This document shows, one piece after another, positions 24,434-33,200 of a DNA stretch of 64,000 nt. Position 1 is the stretch's first letter, and the number at the start of each line of letters is the position of its first letter. The notes beneath the pieces are model-generated. The model saw only the letters and a list, made by a program, of their open reading frames with translations, was not told where the DNA came from and made no database searches. The DNA lies in the NCBI RefSeq assembly GCF_000002235.5, contig NW_022145613.1, positions 8,053,929 to 8,117,928 of the forward strand, given 5' to 3'. This DNA comes from Strongylocentrotus purpuratus (lineage: Eukaryota > Echinodermata > Echinoidea > Camarodonta > Strongylocentrotidae). The translations under genes were made by a program, and so were the position numbers.

Positions 24434-25289
24434 GTAGCATTATATCAAAAGTCATAAACAAAATTCTTCAAGCTTATTGTTGCCTTGCCCTAGAAAATCA
24501 ATCTGACACATTGGTAAACTGGGGAGTGTTTCACAATGACTAAGATCGAAGTTGGACTTAAATATGGCAGGCCATTTATGCCACTGGTTGCTCTCACCAT
24601 TGGTCTCTCAATTATGATCTTTAGATAATATTTTTTCCTTCAATAATGAACTATCAAAAAAGCTGAATTCTGTAGATGTGTGACCATGATTTGTACGTCC
24701 TTTGAGAGACCAGTGCAATTAAATGGTGAGAGCAAACAGTGGCATGAACGGCCTGCCATAGTTAAATCAAACTTAAAGCCAACCTAAGTCTTTGTGAAAC
24801 ACCCCCCCACGAGTTCCAAGCTCTTTGTCATTTGTCCTGTTCTACAAAGATTTAATACTTCATCAGGTCAGAAATAATACCTTACTCTTGATTGGCTAAT
24901 TGTCTAATAATAAATAATAATAATAATAATGTAACTTATACCGCGCCAAATCCACTCTGTGGAGTGCTCAAGGCGCGTGTAAACAGGAAACGGCGCAGTC
25001 GATTGTAACATTACTGTGTTCATCTTTCATCTCTGTTTCCTGTCTTATCAAAACTATATCTTTTTCAATGAAAATAGCAGGGTTCCAGATAGACAACCAA
25101 TAGATTTCTAAGATTATATTCTAAAGTTCTTTTCACTTTGATCTATTTCTGCATCTTTCATCAGCGGAAGCATTCAGGACAGCATTTGGCGAGTCATCAT
25201 TGCCCAGATTGGTGGACACCATTCTGACCTCATCTCACCCTGAACAGCTCAAGCAGCTTGCACAGACTGTCCTGGACAACATGGGTTAA
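10404..25289 (+). CDS. Vac8-like armadillo-repeat protein, 13 coding exons
   Basis: Splicing 13 exons at GT/AG borders gives one frame of 551 residues with no internal stop. Yeast Vac8 is about 578. In fungi Vac8 is a lipid-anchored vacuole-membrane adaptor that binds Nvj1, Vac17 and Atg13 for nucleus-vacuole junctions, vacuole inheritance and autophagy. The role in animals is inferred only. The match runs the whole length: TEREAVKDLLHYL (36-48), TLTYSENADLQRSAALCLAE, QCNACGCITTLAT, RVQRNAAGALLNLTH, QYYCAAALSNLAVDE, VKCQACFALRNLASD, GGLPHL and the C-terminal FIHIALWTIVHLLK all have direct Vac8 counterparts. That makes about a dozen ARM repeats in series. N-terminal cysteines at 4, 12, 14, 15 and 17 suggest palmitoylation, but residue 2 is Asp, so the myristoylated Gly of yeast Vac8 is absent. 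The stop is TAA at 25287. It could instead be called a generic ARM protein, but end-to-end colinearity argues for Vac8. Confidence 0.9.
11653..12877. mobile_element. Nested hAT-like element (11661-12869)
   Basis: Left end CAGGCGCGGATCCACGGGCTGG, right end (reverse complement) CAGGGGCGGATCCAGCTGGTGG. The flanking octamers are ATCTTGGA (11653-11660) and ATTTTGGA (12870-12877), seven of eight matching. The interior has several poly-C runs (11700, 11866, 12834) and a 12-bp-stem inverted repeat at about 12290-12318. No transposase frame was found. It belongs with the CAGTGGCGGATCC end family seen at 63127. Confidence 0.7.
13069..13155. repeat. Poly-G run followed by a long poly-C run
   Basis: G-rich from about 13071 (with GGAGGAGGGG), then an almost unbroken poly-C of nearly 40 bases ending at about 13155. 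Lies between the nested hAT-like element and the palindromic MITE. Confidence 0.9.
13216..13355. mobile_element. Palindromic MITE, copy A
   Basis: Begins TAGGGACTTTTAGATTTGCG and ends with the complement TGCAAATCTAAAAGTCCCTA. The interior AAGGCACTGGCAGT / ACTGGCAGTGCCTTA is also inverted. The same family is at 60751-60905, where the arms are longer and nearly perfect. Confidence 0.75.
13720..13900. mobile_element. Short element with CAGGGCTTAAATT / AAATTTAAGGCCTG ends
   Basis: The ends are inverted and resemble the hAT-like end CAGGGCTCAAATC of the neighbour at 11296. AATGGG directly abuts both ends. An internal word GGCCTTGGA is repeated in both orientations, echoing the repeated subterminal word of the neighbour. 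The short flanking repeat leaves the family uncertain. Confidence 0.4.
14304..14426 (+). CDS. Vac8-like exon 2
   Basis: Acceptor TTTGTAG, donor AGAT|GTAAGT, 123 nt, phase 1 at both ends. Encodes EYEEKPTISEERLEALCTLT and SENADLQRSAALCLAEISER, matching the first full ARM repeat of Vac8. Confidence 0.88.
15297..15416 (+). CDS. Vac8-like exon 3
   Basis: Acceptor TTGTTTAG, donor CATG|GTAAGA, 120 nt, phase 1 at both ends. Encodes LMQPISAKVMEPILVLMESS and DVETQKAASLALSNFALCGHG, one ARM repeat. Confidence 0.88.
15845..15880 (+). pseudogene. Possible relic copy of the start of exon 4
   Basis: ACAGAGAGTAAAAAAAGTGT and the following TCTTATGAAGTAAG resemble the acceptor and first 30 bases of the true exon 4 (ACAGAGAGCAACAAGAGTGT, then GATCGTGAAG), located about 190 bp downstream. 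The copy contains an in-frame stop and lacks the rest of the exon. It could be chance, but a second exon of this gene has the same kind of relic. Confidence 0.35.
16044..16166 (+). CDS. Vac8-like exon 4
   Basis: Acceptor GTCACAG, donor TCAA|GTAAGT, 123 nt, phase 1 at both ends. Encodes ESNKSVIVKCGALPVLIKLL then SSNNVEIQCNAC, GCITTLATS, one ARM repeat. Confidence 0.88.
16195..16376. mobile_element. TTAA-flanked MITE, copy 2 (intron 4)
   Basis: Left end TTAAAGCCCCTCTGCACTAG, right end TAGTGCAGTGGGGCTTTGAA, in which the final TTAA has decayed to TTGA. Same family as 3318 and 19248. Confidence 0.7.
16426..17075 (+). mobile_element. tRNA-derived SINE and SINE tail (intron 4)
   Basis: The head has an A-box-like GGCTCAGTGGGTA (about 16435) and a B box GGGTTCAAATCC (about 16480), the RNA polymerase III promoter layout of a tRNA-derived SINE. 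About 500 bp later GTAGTTGCGCTAAACAAATT followed by (ATT)n (to 17075) looks like a SINE 3' tail. Whether head and tail are one element or two is unclear. Confidence 0.6.
17180..17302 (+). CDS. Vac8-like exon 5
   Basis: Acceptor CTGCTCCAG, donor ATAG|GTAACC, 123 nt, phase 1 at both ends. Encodes NTNKMAIVSCNGVPPLMALT then TSPDIRVQRNAAGALLNLTHI, one ARM repeat. Confidence 0.88.
17324..17447. mobile_element. Foldback MITE-like element (intron 5)
   Basis: ACGTTGCATAAA near 17325 is inverted as TTTTATGCAACATG near 17440. Inner arms GGTAACTACCATGG / CCATGGTAGTTGCC are also inverted. About 120 bp. Confidence 0.5.
18142..18350 (+). CDS. Vac8-like exon 6
   Basis: Acceptor TGCCTTAG, donor ATAAG|GTACGT, 209 nt, entering in phase 1 and leaving in phase 0. 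Encodes DSNRTVLVSLGAVTTFLTLL, DIQYYCAAALSNLAVDEKHR and the start of the next repeat, so it spans about one and a half ARM repeats. Confidence 0.88.
19083..19128 (+). CDS. Vac8-like exon 7 (46-nt exon)
   Basis: Acceptor CTCCTTACAG, donor GACG|GTGAGT. Encodes VKCQACFALRNLASD. It is the smallest exon, but the residues match the yeast Vac8 block VKCQATLALRNLASD closely, so it is certain despite its size. Confidence 0.88.
19248..19443. mobile_element. TTAA-flanked MITE, copy 3 (intron 7)
   Basis: TTAA at 19248 and 19440. Left end TTAAAGCCTGTCTGCAATAG, with shared interior ACAGGTGGTTATCTCATCAA and CTCTCAATTAACATAAGAAA. Same family as 3318 and 16195. Confidence 0.7.
20478..20611 (+). CDS. Vac8-like exon 8
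   Basis: Acceptor TTGTTATCAG, donor TGAG|GTATGT, 134 nt, entering in phase 1 and leaving in phase 0. Encodes DENQVAIVTLGGLPHLHAIM and ETLSAAIAALRNLSIHRLNE, one ARM repeat. Confidence 0.88.
21108..21200 (+). pseudogene. Decayed duplicate of exon 9, copy 1
   Basis: CCCTCCAG then ATCTCAGCTGTTGAAAAGGG repeats the acceptor and 5' part of exon 9. The frame reads ISAVEKGILEKITKSQDSS and then stops. The most diverged of three copies. Confidence 0.7.
21213..21415. repeat. TACCAC/TACCATTACCAC minisatellite, first block
   Basis: Degenerate hexamer and 12-mer array on the + strand. It recurs after the second exon-9 relic, so it forms part of the tandemly duplicated unit. Confidence 0.8.
21468..21560 (+). 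pseudogene. Decayed duplicate of exon 9, copy 2
   Basis: Acceptor-like CCTCTCTAG, then the frame IPIVEEGVLEEITTILRWPM followed by MWVTY and a stop. It is nearly identical to the first 22 codons of the functional exon at 21756, but the 3' half and donor are missing. If the acceptor were used, it would give a protein truncated after about 368 residues. Confidence 0.75.
21580..21705. repeat. TACCAC minisatellite, second block
   Basis: Same hexamer family as 21213-21415, lying between the second relic and the functional exon 9. Long reading frames on either strand here are repeat artefacts. Confidence 0.8.
21756..21881 (+). CDS. Vac8-like exon 9
   Basis: Acceptor CTTTCCAG, donor CCAGG|GTAAGA, 126 nt, phase 0 at both ends. 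Encodes IPIVEEGFLEEITTILRRPM and HCHAAGTLRNLAAGSKTR, one ARM repeat. It is the third and only complete copy of a tandem triplication. Confidence 0.88.
21913..22220. mobile_element. GGTGTTTCACAAAGA foldback element, copy 1 (intron 9)
   Basis: Left end GGTGGTGTTTCACAAAGATC, right end TTTGTGAAACACCCCCC. Inner AACTCTAAGTTGGACTT is inverted as AAGTCCAACTAAGAG. Same family as 24521-24808. Confidence 0.65.
22776..22890 (+). CDS. Vac8-like exon 10
   Basis: Acceptor AATCTTTAG, donor AATG|GTATGT, 115 nt, phase 0 in and phase 1 out. Encodes MILSSGALDGLISVFLESTS and VAVQTEVTAALAIIAGN, aligning with the Vac8 block SPVSVQSEISACFAILA. Confidence 0.88.
23274..23541 (+). mobile_element. tRNA-derived SINE, near full length (intron 10)
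   Basis: A-box-like GGACTAGTGGATAAG (about 23285) and B box GGGGTTCAAGTCCCGCC (about 23327). Then comes a body with CCACCCAGGTGTAAATGGGT, a 3' part CCGGCGCTATATAAATAACC and an (ATT)n tail. A minus-strand relative sits at 55708. Transcription would be by RNA polymerase III. Confidence 0.85.
23589..23723 (+). CDS. Vac8-like exon 11
   Basis: Acceptor GTGTTTAG, donor TTCA|GTAAGC, 135 nt, phase 1 at both ends. Encodes DEAKQMLLHIGEGRVFSRLI and EVQYNSAGTIGQLALF, one ARM repeat. Confidence 0.87.
24033..24076. repeat. Perfect 44-bp palindrome with a CRE octamer at each end
   Basis: Each arm is 22 bp with no spacer. The axis is between 24054 and 24055, within AGTG|CACT. TGACGTCA, the CREB/ATF consensus, begins and ends it (24033-24040 and 24069-24076). 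It lies in intron 11. Confidence 0.9.
24220..24345 (+). CDS. Vac8-like exon 12
   Basis: Acceptor CCTTCCTAG, donor AAAG|GTAGGC, 126 nt, phase 1 at both ends. Encodes SLQSELITINISNIHKYLTR and SNFIHIALWTIVHLLK, matching the Vac8 C-terminal block FEHIALWTILQLLE. Confidence 0.88.
24389..24430. repeat. (CT)n microsatellite
   Basis: About 21 uninterrupted CT units in intron 12, close downstream of exon 12. Confidence 0.95.
24521..24808. mobile_element. GTGTTTCACAA foldback element, copy 2 (intron 12)
   Basis: Imperfect inverted arms of roughly 100 bp: GGGAGTGTTTCACAATGACT to GGTCTCTCAA on the left, mirrored by GAGAGACCAGTGC to CTTTGTGAAACACCCCCC on the right. Same family as 21913. Confidence 0.7.
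24905..24985 (-). mobile_element. SINE 3'-tail fragment, minus strand
   Basis: On the minus strand it reads TTGAGCACTCCACAGAGTGG then TTTGGCGCGGTATAAGTTAC and an (ATT)n tail, like the 3' end of the SINE at 23274. No head is present. Confidence 0.5.
25165..25289 (+). CDS. Vac8-like exon 13 (terminal)
   Basis: Acceptor TTTCATCAG. Encodes AEAFRTAFGESSLPRLVDTI and EQLKQLAQTVLDNMG, then TAA. The protein ends soon after the last repeat and lacks the low-complexity Asn-rich tail of yeast Vac8. Confidence 0.87.
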
Positions 25290-28200
25290 TCACCCGTCTC
25301 TTTGGAGTGTGACCCCATCTTTAACATGGGTTACCATAAGGAGTGATATGAACTCATCTTCGAGAGTGAGGTAACAGTCTTCTGTGAAGGGTGTGTTTGT
25401 GCCTGGTGCATGAACACATCTTAAGTCAAGTGTCTCACAGACTATATGAGGATCATGGTTGGTATTGATACACCAGTCTGTATTAAAGTGATGATGAAGA
25501 TGTGACATTCTCTGTTCACAAAGACGACAAGAGGATGTTGTGCCAGGTGCTATGATGAGAAAGAACACTAAATCACCTGGATGACAACTCCCAATGTCTA
25601 ACCTCTTGAGACCACTGAGTATCTTTACAAAGGGAGTTCTATTGACACATGATCAAAGAACTGTGCAGGAAAATGTAAGTTCTACATTTGGATTTGCAAG
25701 TCAAAGAGGCAATATGCTACAGAAACACTGACCTACCAGTGATTAAGCAGTGGATTGAATTGTGATGCTGCTTCATGTTACAAATATTTCGGGGAAGAGT
25801 GGTGTCATGGTTTATTATTTATACTTAACTCTTTGAATCATGAATTGTCCATAGTATTGGATTACCAGTCAAATGGATTGTATGTAACCATGTTGATATG
25901 TTACTTGCATACTTTTGATAAATCTAGACTCTTGTTGTTTGCTGGGAAGCAGAAGGATATTAAGTCATATCCTTCAACATTGGAGTTATGCCCCTCTAGC
26001 TGTCTTGTCTTCAGACTATTTATACATCATTAAAACCTTATAAACTAGATACCTTATTAAGGCGTTAGTTCAAGAAGTAATGTACCTAGCTGTGAAATAT
26101 GAACCCCACCTTATACCCAAGGTTTGTTGTTATTGCTACTTTTTGTTATTTTTATACATATGATGGAGTACGTAATCACAGATTGAATTTTTGCATAGAT
26201 GTAAATCAGTAGCGAGATGTCTTGATCTGTGGCTTGTACTCATCGTACAAATTTTTTTTTTCTTTTGCTGTTGTTTTGTTGTGTGGTTTTTCCCTTTCTT
26301 AATAATTCATAATAATAATTCCCTTTCATAGAGATGTAGATTACCGCTTGTGTGGGAGTATACCATTATTGAGGATACTTGATGTAGAAACTCCGCATAT
26401 GTTATTTTTATTTCATTGGAAATGGAATATCACTGAAAATGCATGTTGTATTTTGATATTATAGGTTTTTTTTAAATTATTTTCAGAATTTACATACATT
26501 ATTCAAAACATGAAGTCCTATAACATTCCATAGGCACTGTACATTTCCATGCAGAAACAGATTGGACCAAAGAGACGTGGTGTGTTCAAAATGAGATCCA
26601 TTTCACATGCAAGGAACCTTTTTACAAGGACCAAGATGGAGGGGGAGGAGGTGGCAATTTCAATCCCTTATGGAAGATAAGATTTATCACATTTATGTTT
26701 TTTTTTGGTTTGCGGAACACCCCATTTATTTGAGGGGGAGGGAAACAAATATATCAATAGATATGGATTCTGTAAGGCCATTTTCACTCAGCTGGAACCA
26801 AGAGAAAATGATTTTCTGCTGATATTTGGTTCGCTTGTAGATCATACCATAACCTGGAGTTTTTTTTAATTTTTCCTACCCTAAACTGGATACCATTTTT
26901 TTTTTTGGTATGATATAGACTGATATCATAAAGACAGTGAAATTATATAAATATATATTTTTTTTTGTTTTTCATTTGTGACACTTGAAAGGCATTGAAT
27001 ATATTCACCCTTGCAAACGGCCAGTTTAGTGCTTTCACATTATGTGGCAATATGCTCTTGTCCTTATTCATTCCATACTGTTGGATGCGTTACCTGTATA
27101 ATTGATAGTGTGTGCATACCTGTAGGAAACTAAATTGATATGTGTATTTTTGTGACAGGGCGTGTAAAATACAGGGGTATTTTTACCATTGCAGTTGTAG
27201 TCAAGTGCTTTCACATCAAGTCACAAACACCCTTTCGTCCTAACTCATTCCTCGATATTGCTTTGCCATTTTGAATCCCATGTAGGTCGCAATATAAAGT
27301 GAGTTATAATTGAATATGGATATAACTGGATATGACTTGTTTGTATATAATAGCAGCCATTTTCTAGTGATCACTCTTTAATGTACAGTGTTCAAACTTG
27401 ATGTACAGTCTTCAGACTTGACTATAAATCTGTATATTTATGCAAGATGTTTGATAAAAGTCTGATAATGGATCATGTATATGCTGTGTTTGATGTACAG
27501 ATTATGCAGAATCGAGGCAATATTTATCATCGGAGTTGACATGGCCAGAAAGATACTGTCGATCTAGAGACAGTTGAATGCAAAATGATGTATTGGGTTG
27601 TCGAATATGTTGCTTGCAACGGGCTTGAATGGAAGGAAGCCACTTTCAAAGTTGTGTGCTTTTTGCTCCTTTTATTGAGCAAACCTGATAAAAGTTTGTG
27701 AGTTTGTATATCACTTTGGCTCTCCAGCCTGTGTATACTTAGCAAGGTTTAATTTGTAATGTTATGACTTGAGTTGAGAAGGCTCAGAAATAAAATATCA
27801 CTTTACATTTTTGTGTATCGTTCAAAGAGGTACATTCCCATTTTATTGCCAAGCAAGTAAAATAGTCAAATATTTTTTTATAGCTTTGATGAACAATTTG
27901 TTTAGAACATAACTCCATATATGTATTATCAAAATGATTTGTTTCACTGCCAAAAGTTTTGTTCTTCTACTTGTATTCATCAAGAAAATATCACTGCATT
28001 TTGCACTTATGGAATGTTCAGAAGACTGGTAATGTGATAGTTTGTTACTGAAATAGCACATTTAACACATCTACATGTGTATTTAATCTGGATTCTACAT
28101 AAATATTCGGTAATTGGCGTCGGCCAAGTTGTCTATCATTTGAAGAATCAGCTTAGGGCAAATAGAAACACATTGATTACATTAAGCATTATCTATGTAT

Positions 28201-30700
28201 TTTTATCCCACATCTCCCATATCTCGGCAGATGTTCACCTGAATTAAAATTAGTGAGACAATAACTAATTTCTCAGAGTTTTACCAGCCAATATTATTTC
28301 AACCATGTAAAGTAGGCAGTTCTTATGTCTACTTAAATTTTTTTAAATGGGCACTTATGATGTGATTTACACAAGTCTATCCCAACATTGCGGATACAAT
28401 TTCTTTATGTGAACTGAATTACAACAATTCAAAGCATGTGACTTGAGTAGTTCATCACAAGTGAAAATACACCCAATGAATTTGAATCTGTACAGGATCT
28501 AGATTTATTTTCTTCAAGTATTTTGAAGTTGCATTATGTTGAGGAAGGGAAGCTTTACTGCAACAGCTCTTCTCCAATTCTCCATCCATGTATAATGTGT
28601 GCAATGATGTGTTGAAGTGTTTGGCGAAATAGTTTTGATTGATTTTATAGTTTTGTTTTGTTTTCTTTGTGTTTGGTCACGATGCGTGTGCCAGATTTGT
28701 GATAGAATTGCATCATGAGGTGTTTCAAGGACAGTTGACCATCTGATTGTGTTGAGTAATATCTTGCTGATTTGCAAAGGGAAGAGGAAATAAGGAAATA
28801 AGGAATACAAGAATGTTGCTAAAAGAACAATCACACAACTCAATGAAACTCCATAAATTGACATCATGATGGTGTCTAAAACAAGGAATTTCGCTCCGTC
28901 AAGAAAAGAAAAAAAATCTTTTTCTCACGTCAAAAGCACAATTTAAAAGATGTCTTGGATGTTTTGAACATCTGCAGTTTACCATTTATGAGAAAAAGCT
29001 AATCACTAACTGTGCTACATGTATTTATTATGCACCTCCTTTTTCATTGTCTTTTTTACATACGAGAAAATTCCAAGCTGCTGAAAAATTCAAAAATATG
29101 AAAAATCATGTCTCTTTATTCAGGAGTGTGGCTAGAAATACAACATAAAATTGAAAAAATAAGTATTGGGGGAAATTTTGAACATTTTTGCCTCAGCCGT
29201 TACTTAAATGAGTGTGCAAGTCATCTAAAACTTGCCTAAAATAAATATGTATTTCAAATATTGTAAAGTGTACCTCATTTTGGTTGTGCCAGTATATGTC
29301 ATTTAACATAATCATGGGTCATAAACTTATAGCACTGCAAGCATAAATCAACAAGCCTGATGTATAATACATTGATCAAATGTAAATGCATATATTTTAA
29401 CCTTCCCATTGATCCAGAAACAAAATTATAAATGCAAAGTCTTTTACATGTGCTCACACTTTCTGATCGTTGGTCATCGGATAAGAGTGTATTTATTTCA
29501 TTCATCTTTCGTAAAGAACATTACAAGGTTAACAAATTCATCTTGTAACAGACTTGATAGTTCTGAACATTAATATTCCTTTTGTATCTTGTTTTCTATT
29601 TCTTTGGTATCTTGTTTTCTATTTATTTTGTATTTGTTTTCTTATCTTTTGTAAGCTTAATTCTTTTGAATTCAAGATTATGTGAATATGTAATCTAAAT
29701 CATTGTATTCATACCTTTGTACTGATCTTTTATAATTAAAGGAGAAATTAATATATAATGAGTTTGTCAAATGAATGAGGATTGTTTCGGTAACGGTTAA
29801 TTGTAAGAACATGCTATATCGTGTACTTATTAACAAGTTTTAACAATTCAATGTAGGTGTGTCATAAATTACTACCTATGTTCTAAAGCAGACTGAACAG
29901 ATGTATGGCTGTTACGTACCACAACCACAAGTCAAGGAAATATTTCTTACATAGGTTTAAGTAAGCACTTGAAGCTTAGACTTTACACTTATTGATTATT
30001 TTAACTTGAAATACACTGTATATTCTAAAACAGCACTGCAGGTTGTCGGTAAGTCTGCTGTCCATAACATTATTTTCAATGAACAGGGCATTAATGAACA
30101 GGGCATTTAAAAACAGTCTTAGCCAATTGTATGGCATGGCACATGTTTATAAATTATTAAAAATATAAATAAGACATTTGATAATATATTGATTACTGTT
30201 GAAATTATGAGGATTTAATTTTATTTGTATCCCGTAAAAATTATGCATGTTTAAATAAATCTTTTAATAGGAAATATTTTGATCAGTTTCCAATACTTGT
30301 ATTCCTTTGTAGTATTAGTCTTTCACACAAACTTTCTAGTTTTTCCCCACTTGTCAGTGATGTATTGTTATTCTCTTCTCATGATGCAATTATGTTATTT
30401 ATTTGGAGGTTTTTGTACATGCATGTCAAATGGAAACTTTTTTAATCTAGTGTTTGCATTAAAGTTCAAAATAAAAAGAAATAATGGCACATTTGTATGT
30501 ATTCATTGTTCTGACGTGTTATCAACATTCAAGATGCAGTATTTAAATAGTCCGTCGTTACCACGACAAATGGTCCTGATTATTCTTTCTGTTACATTTT
30601 GTTTCACATTGTGGAGTAACACATCAAGAGTGCTCTATAATTGAACAGAACTGTTTTGTGTGTGAAAATTTTGCAATAAAACAAAAAAGAACCAGAAGAT
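25290..30700 (+). other. Probable 3' UTR and downstream flank of the Vac8-like gene
   Basis: AT-rich non-coding DNA with almost none of the MITEs and poly-C tracts seen elsewhere, as expected of transcribed UTR. Candidate poly(A) signals AATAAA lie at 27789-27794 (T-rich sequence follows) and 30675-30680. The true 3' end cannot be chosen from sequence alone. Confidence 0.4.
27789..27794 (+). terminator. Candidate poly(A) signal of the Vac8-like gene
   Basis: AATAAA followed within 30 bases by the T/GT-rich TTTACATTTTTGTGTATCG. One of several candidates. Confidence 0.3.
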
Positions 30701-33200
30701 ACAATAGGAGAATCTGTCAAGAATATGAACTGCTTTTCTTAACTTGAGCAGAGTCCAGATGTAGATTTTCTTCCCATGATTTTAAACTATGCCTGGAATC
30801 TGTTTGATGTCCACTTTGATACACCTGCCACCCTCTGGCACAAGGTATTGACAGCAAAAAATGAAACATGGCTGCCAAAATTGGTGTCCATACTCTGAAA
30901 TGCACAAATATTTTAAACACACTAAATAGGTATCTTATACTGTGTCGCATGTTGCACAACATCCAGTATACATGATTTTGCACACAGTTTAGACAGGCAA
31001 ATGAGACGTGTCTGTCCATACCGTGTCAGATGTTCCCTCACATCAAGTAGGGAAGATATCGCACATAGTATGGACAGCAAAAGGAACCGTGAGCCTGTCA
31101 TACTGTGGAAGATGTCTCATGTCTGTTTGAATGCCAAGATATCGCACACGGTTGAAAGTTGTGATATGATTGCAACGCCCCACTAGTCTCCTAAATTTCC
31201 TAGGATTTTGTTTAAAACTAGATCTAGCTTTCATTCTCCCCTCTCTCTCTCTCTCTCTCTCCCTCTTTGAAGTTGAGCTGCGATCAAGTGCAAATTTGCA
31301 ATTAATCGCAAGACTTGCGCTTGATTTTGGGAACTTGCAATTGATTACAACAAACTTGCAACGTCCCAAAAGGCCTTTTTAAAAAAAGATGTTGTTTTGC
31401 CTTGTAGGTTCCAAAACATGGGTCGGTCGGTCAGAAATCTTTTTATCTATTTATTTTTTATTTTATTTTTTTACTCCCCCTTTGGGCTGATATTTATCAG
31501 TTTTGAATGCATTAATACATTTTTTTCCAAAAAATGTTATTTTTTAATTTTTTTTTATAGCCGACCAAAGATTTCAAGATTTTGGGTCGGTCGCAAAGGG
31601 CAATACAACATCTTTTTTTTTAGGCCTAAGTGTATTGGAATTTTAATGCATGATTTGCTGCATTTTTTCCAGACATAGGTTTTTCTTTTGCTCAACTAGT
31701 ATATTTAGTTTGGATGACTTGTTATTTAGTACACATGAAACATCCATAATTTAATACTTTTGTGTGTTAACAAAAATGTTGAACAAAAATCAGGGGTGGT
31801 ATTCTGAAAACAATGTTAACTTTTAAGTCAAAAAGAGGTTGTCATCAAATCTTAATTCGGACACGTCACAGTTTAATTTCTGCACAACGCTTGCAGCGAA
31901 CATGAGCAGCTTAGGGGAGACATCTGTGCAAACACAATCTCAATTTAATGTTTTTAGAATAAAAACAACTCGGTAACAAGGTGAATTCTTTTGTGAAATA
32001 TTTTAATGTATATCCACTGGTGATACACTCAGCTTAACACATATTAATCAAATTAAATTTGTCCAGGAAAATTTCCCAACCTTTTAAACTCTTTCAAACT
32101 TGACTACATGCATAACATTAATACTGTACGGAATCAACTAGAACAGAACATTTTGTACAGCTGTTTCTTTCTTCAGACTCTCTAACAATGGTAGTACATC
32201 ACAATGCATGTAACAATAAATCAGGCCAAACCGGGCTTATCAGGATGCTAACGAATAAATTTTGGGGGTAATTGTCAATTCATTTTTAAATTCATATGTA
32301 CTAACTGTATACAAGGAATTATTTGTATCAGATTTTTGGTCTTGTTTAAATGAATGCTTCTAAATGTTGAGAGTTCCACAATGATTTTTAATACATGTGT
32401 TATAGATTCATAATCGGCTCTGGATTTATCTTATTAATAATACATGGAGCACTACCACATTGGGTATTGAAGTAACTGCAAGATTCAAGGGAACAAATGA
32501 CAAATGCTTAATCTAAGTGACATACCAATATTCCTGATGCTTATAAAACACGATTACAAAAGAATCAAATATTAATAGTTACCACAAACGATCAAATCAA
32601 CTGTAAATTCATAATCCATTTGGTAAATCCACAACTATAATTTCAAGTAATCAAATGCACCTTTTTTTAATTAAAAGGAACTTTTTTGCATAAAAAAGCA
32701 AGATTTTCCCTTACACATTTTATGTTCTTGAAGTCGAGCAGTTAACAAGCTTTTCAAGGAAACCTGGTGCTTGTATTTCAATTTGTCTGTTTAAAACACT
32801 TTCTAAAACTATCTCAATGCTTTAATTCATTGTATAAAATTCAACTAAACACAGAATCAACCTCAAAATCAACAGCATTTAAATACATTGTTTTGTTTTT
32901 CTTCAATCTTCATAATTCATGTTGGCAATAACACATTTTTTTGTGAAGACTGATTACTCCAAGTCTTTGTGAAATTATTCTTTAAAGAATTTCATGACAA
33001 CAAACAAATTCTGAATACCAGTACATGCATTTTAATTGATTTATAGTTTCTGAATCCGGCTATTAGAGCTCTCTTGATTAATAATACAAATATTGCAAAA
33101 ATACATTCTAAAATACATGACTCAAATCAATACCATTCATTTTTCAATAAAAAAAAACTGATCAAGGGAGGGTGAGAGGGGGAAAAAGTAAATAATTTTA
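30700..33200. other. Region between the convergent genes, no gene recognised
   Basis: Between about 30960 and 31160 short related motifs (GAAGATATCGCACATAG / CAAGATATCGCACACGG) recur at roughly 85-bp spacing. (CT)n lies near 31240-31262. Around 31420-31610 GGTCGGTCGGTCAGAAATCT and CGACCAAAGATTTCAAGATT repeat a GGTCGG word in both orientations. No coding sequence seen. Confidence 0.4.
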
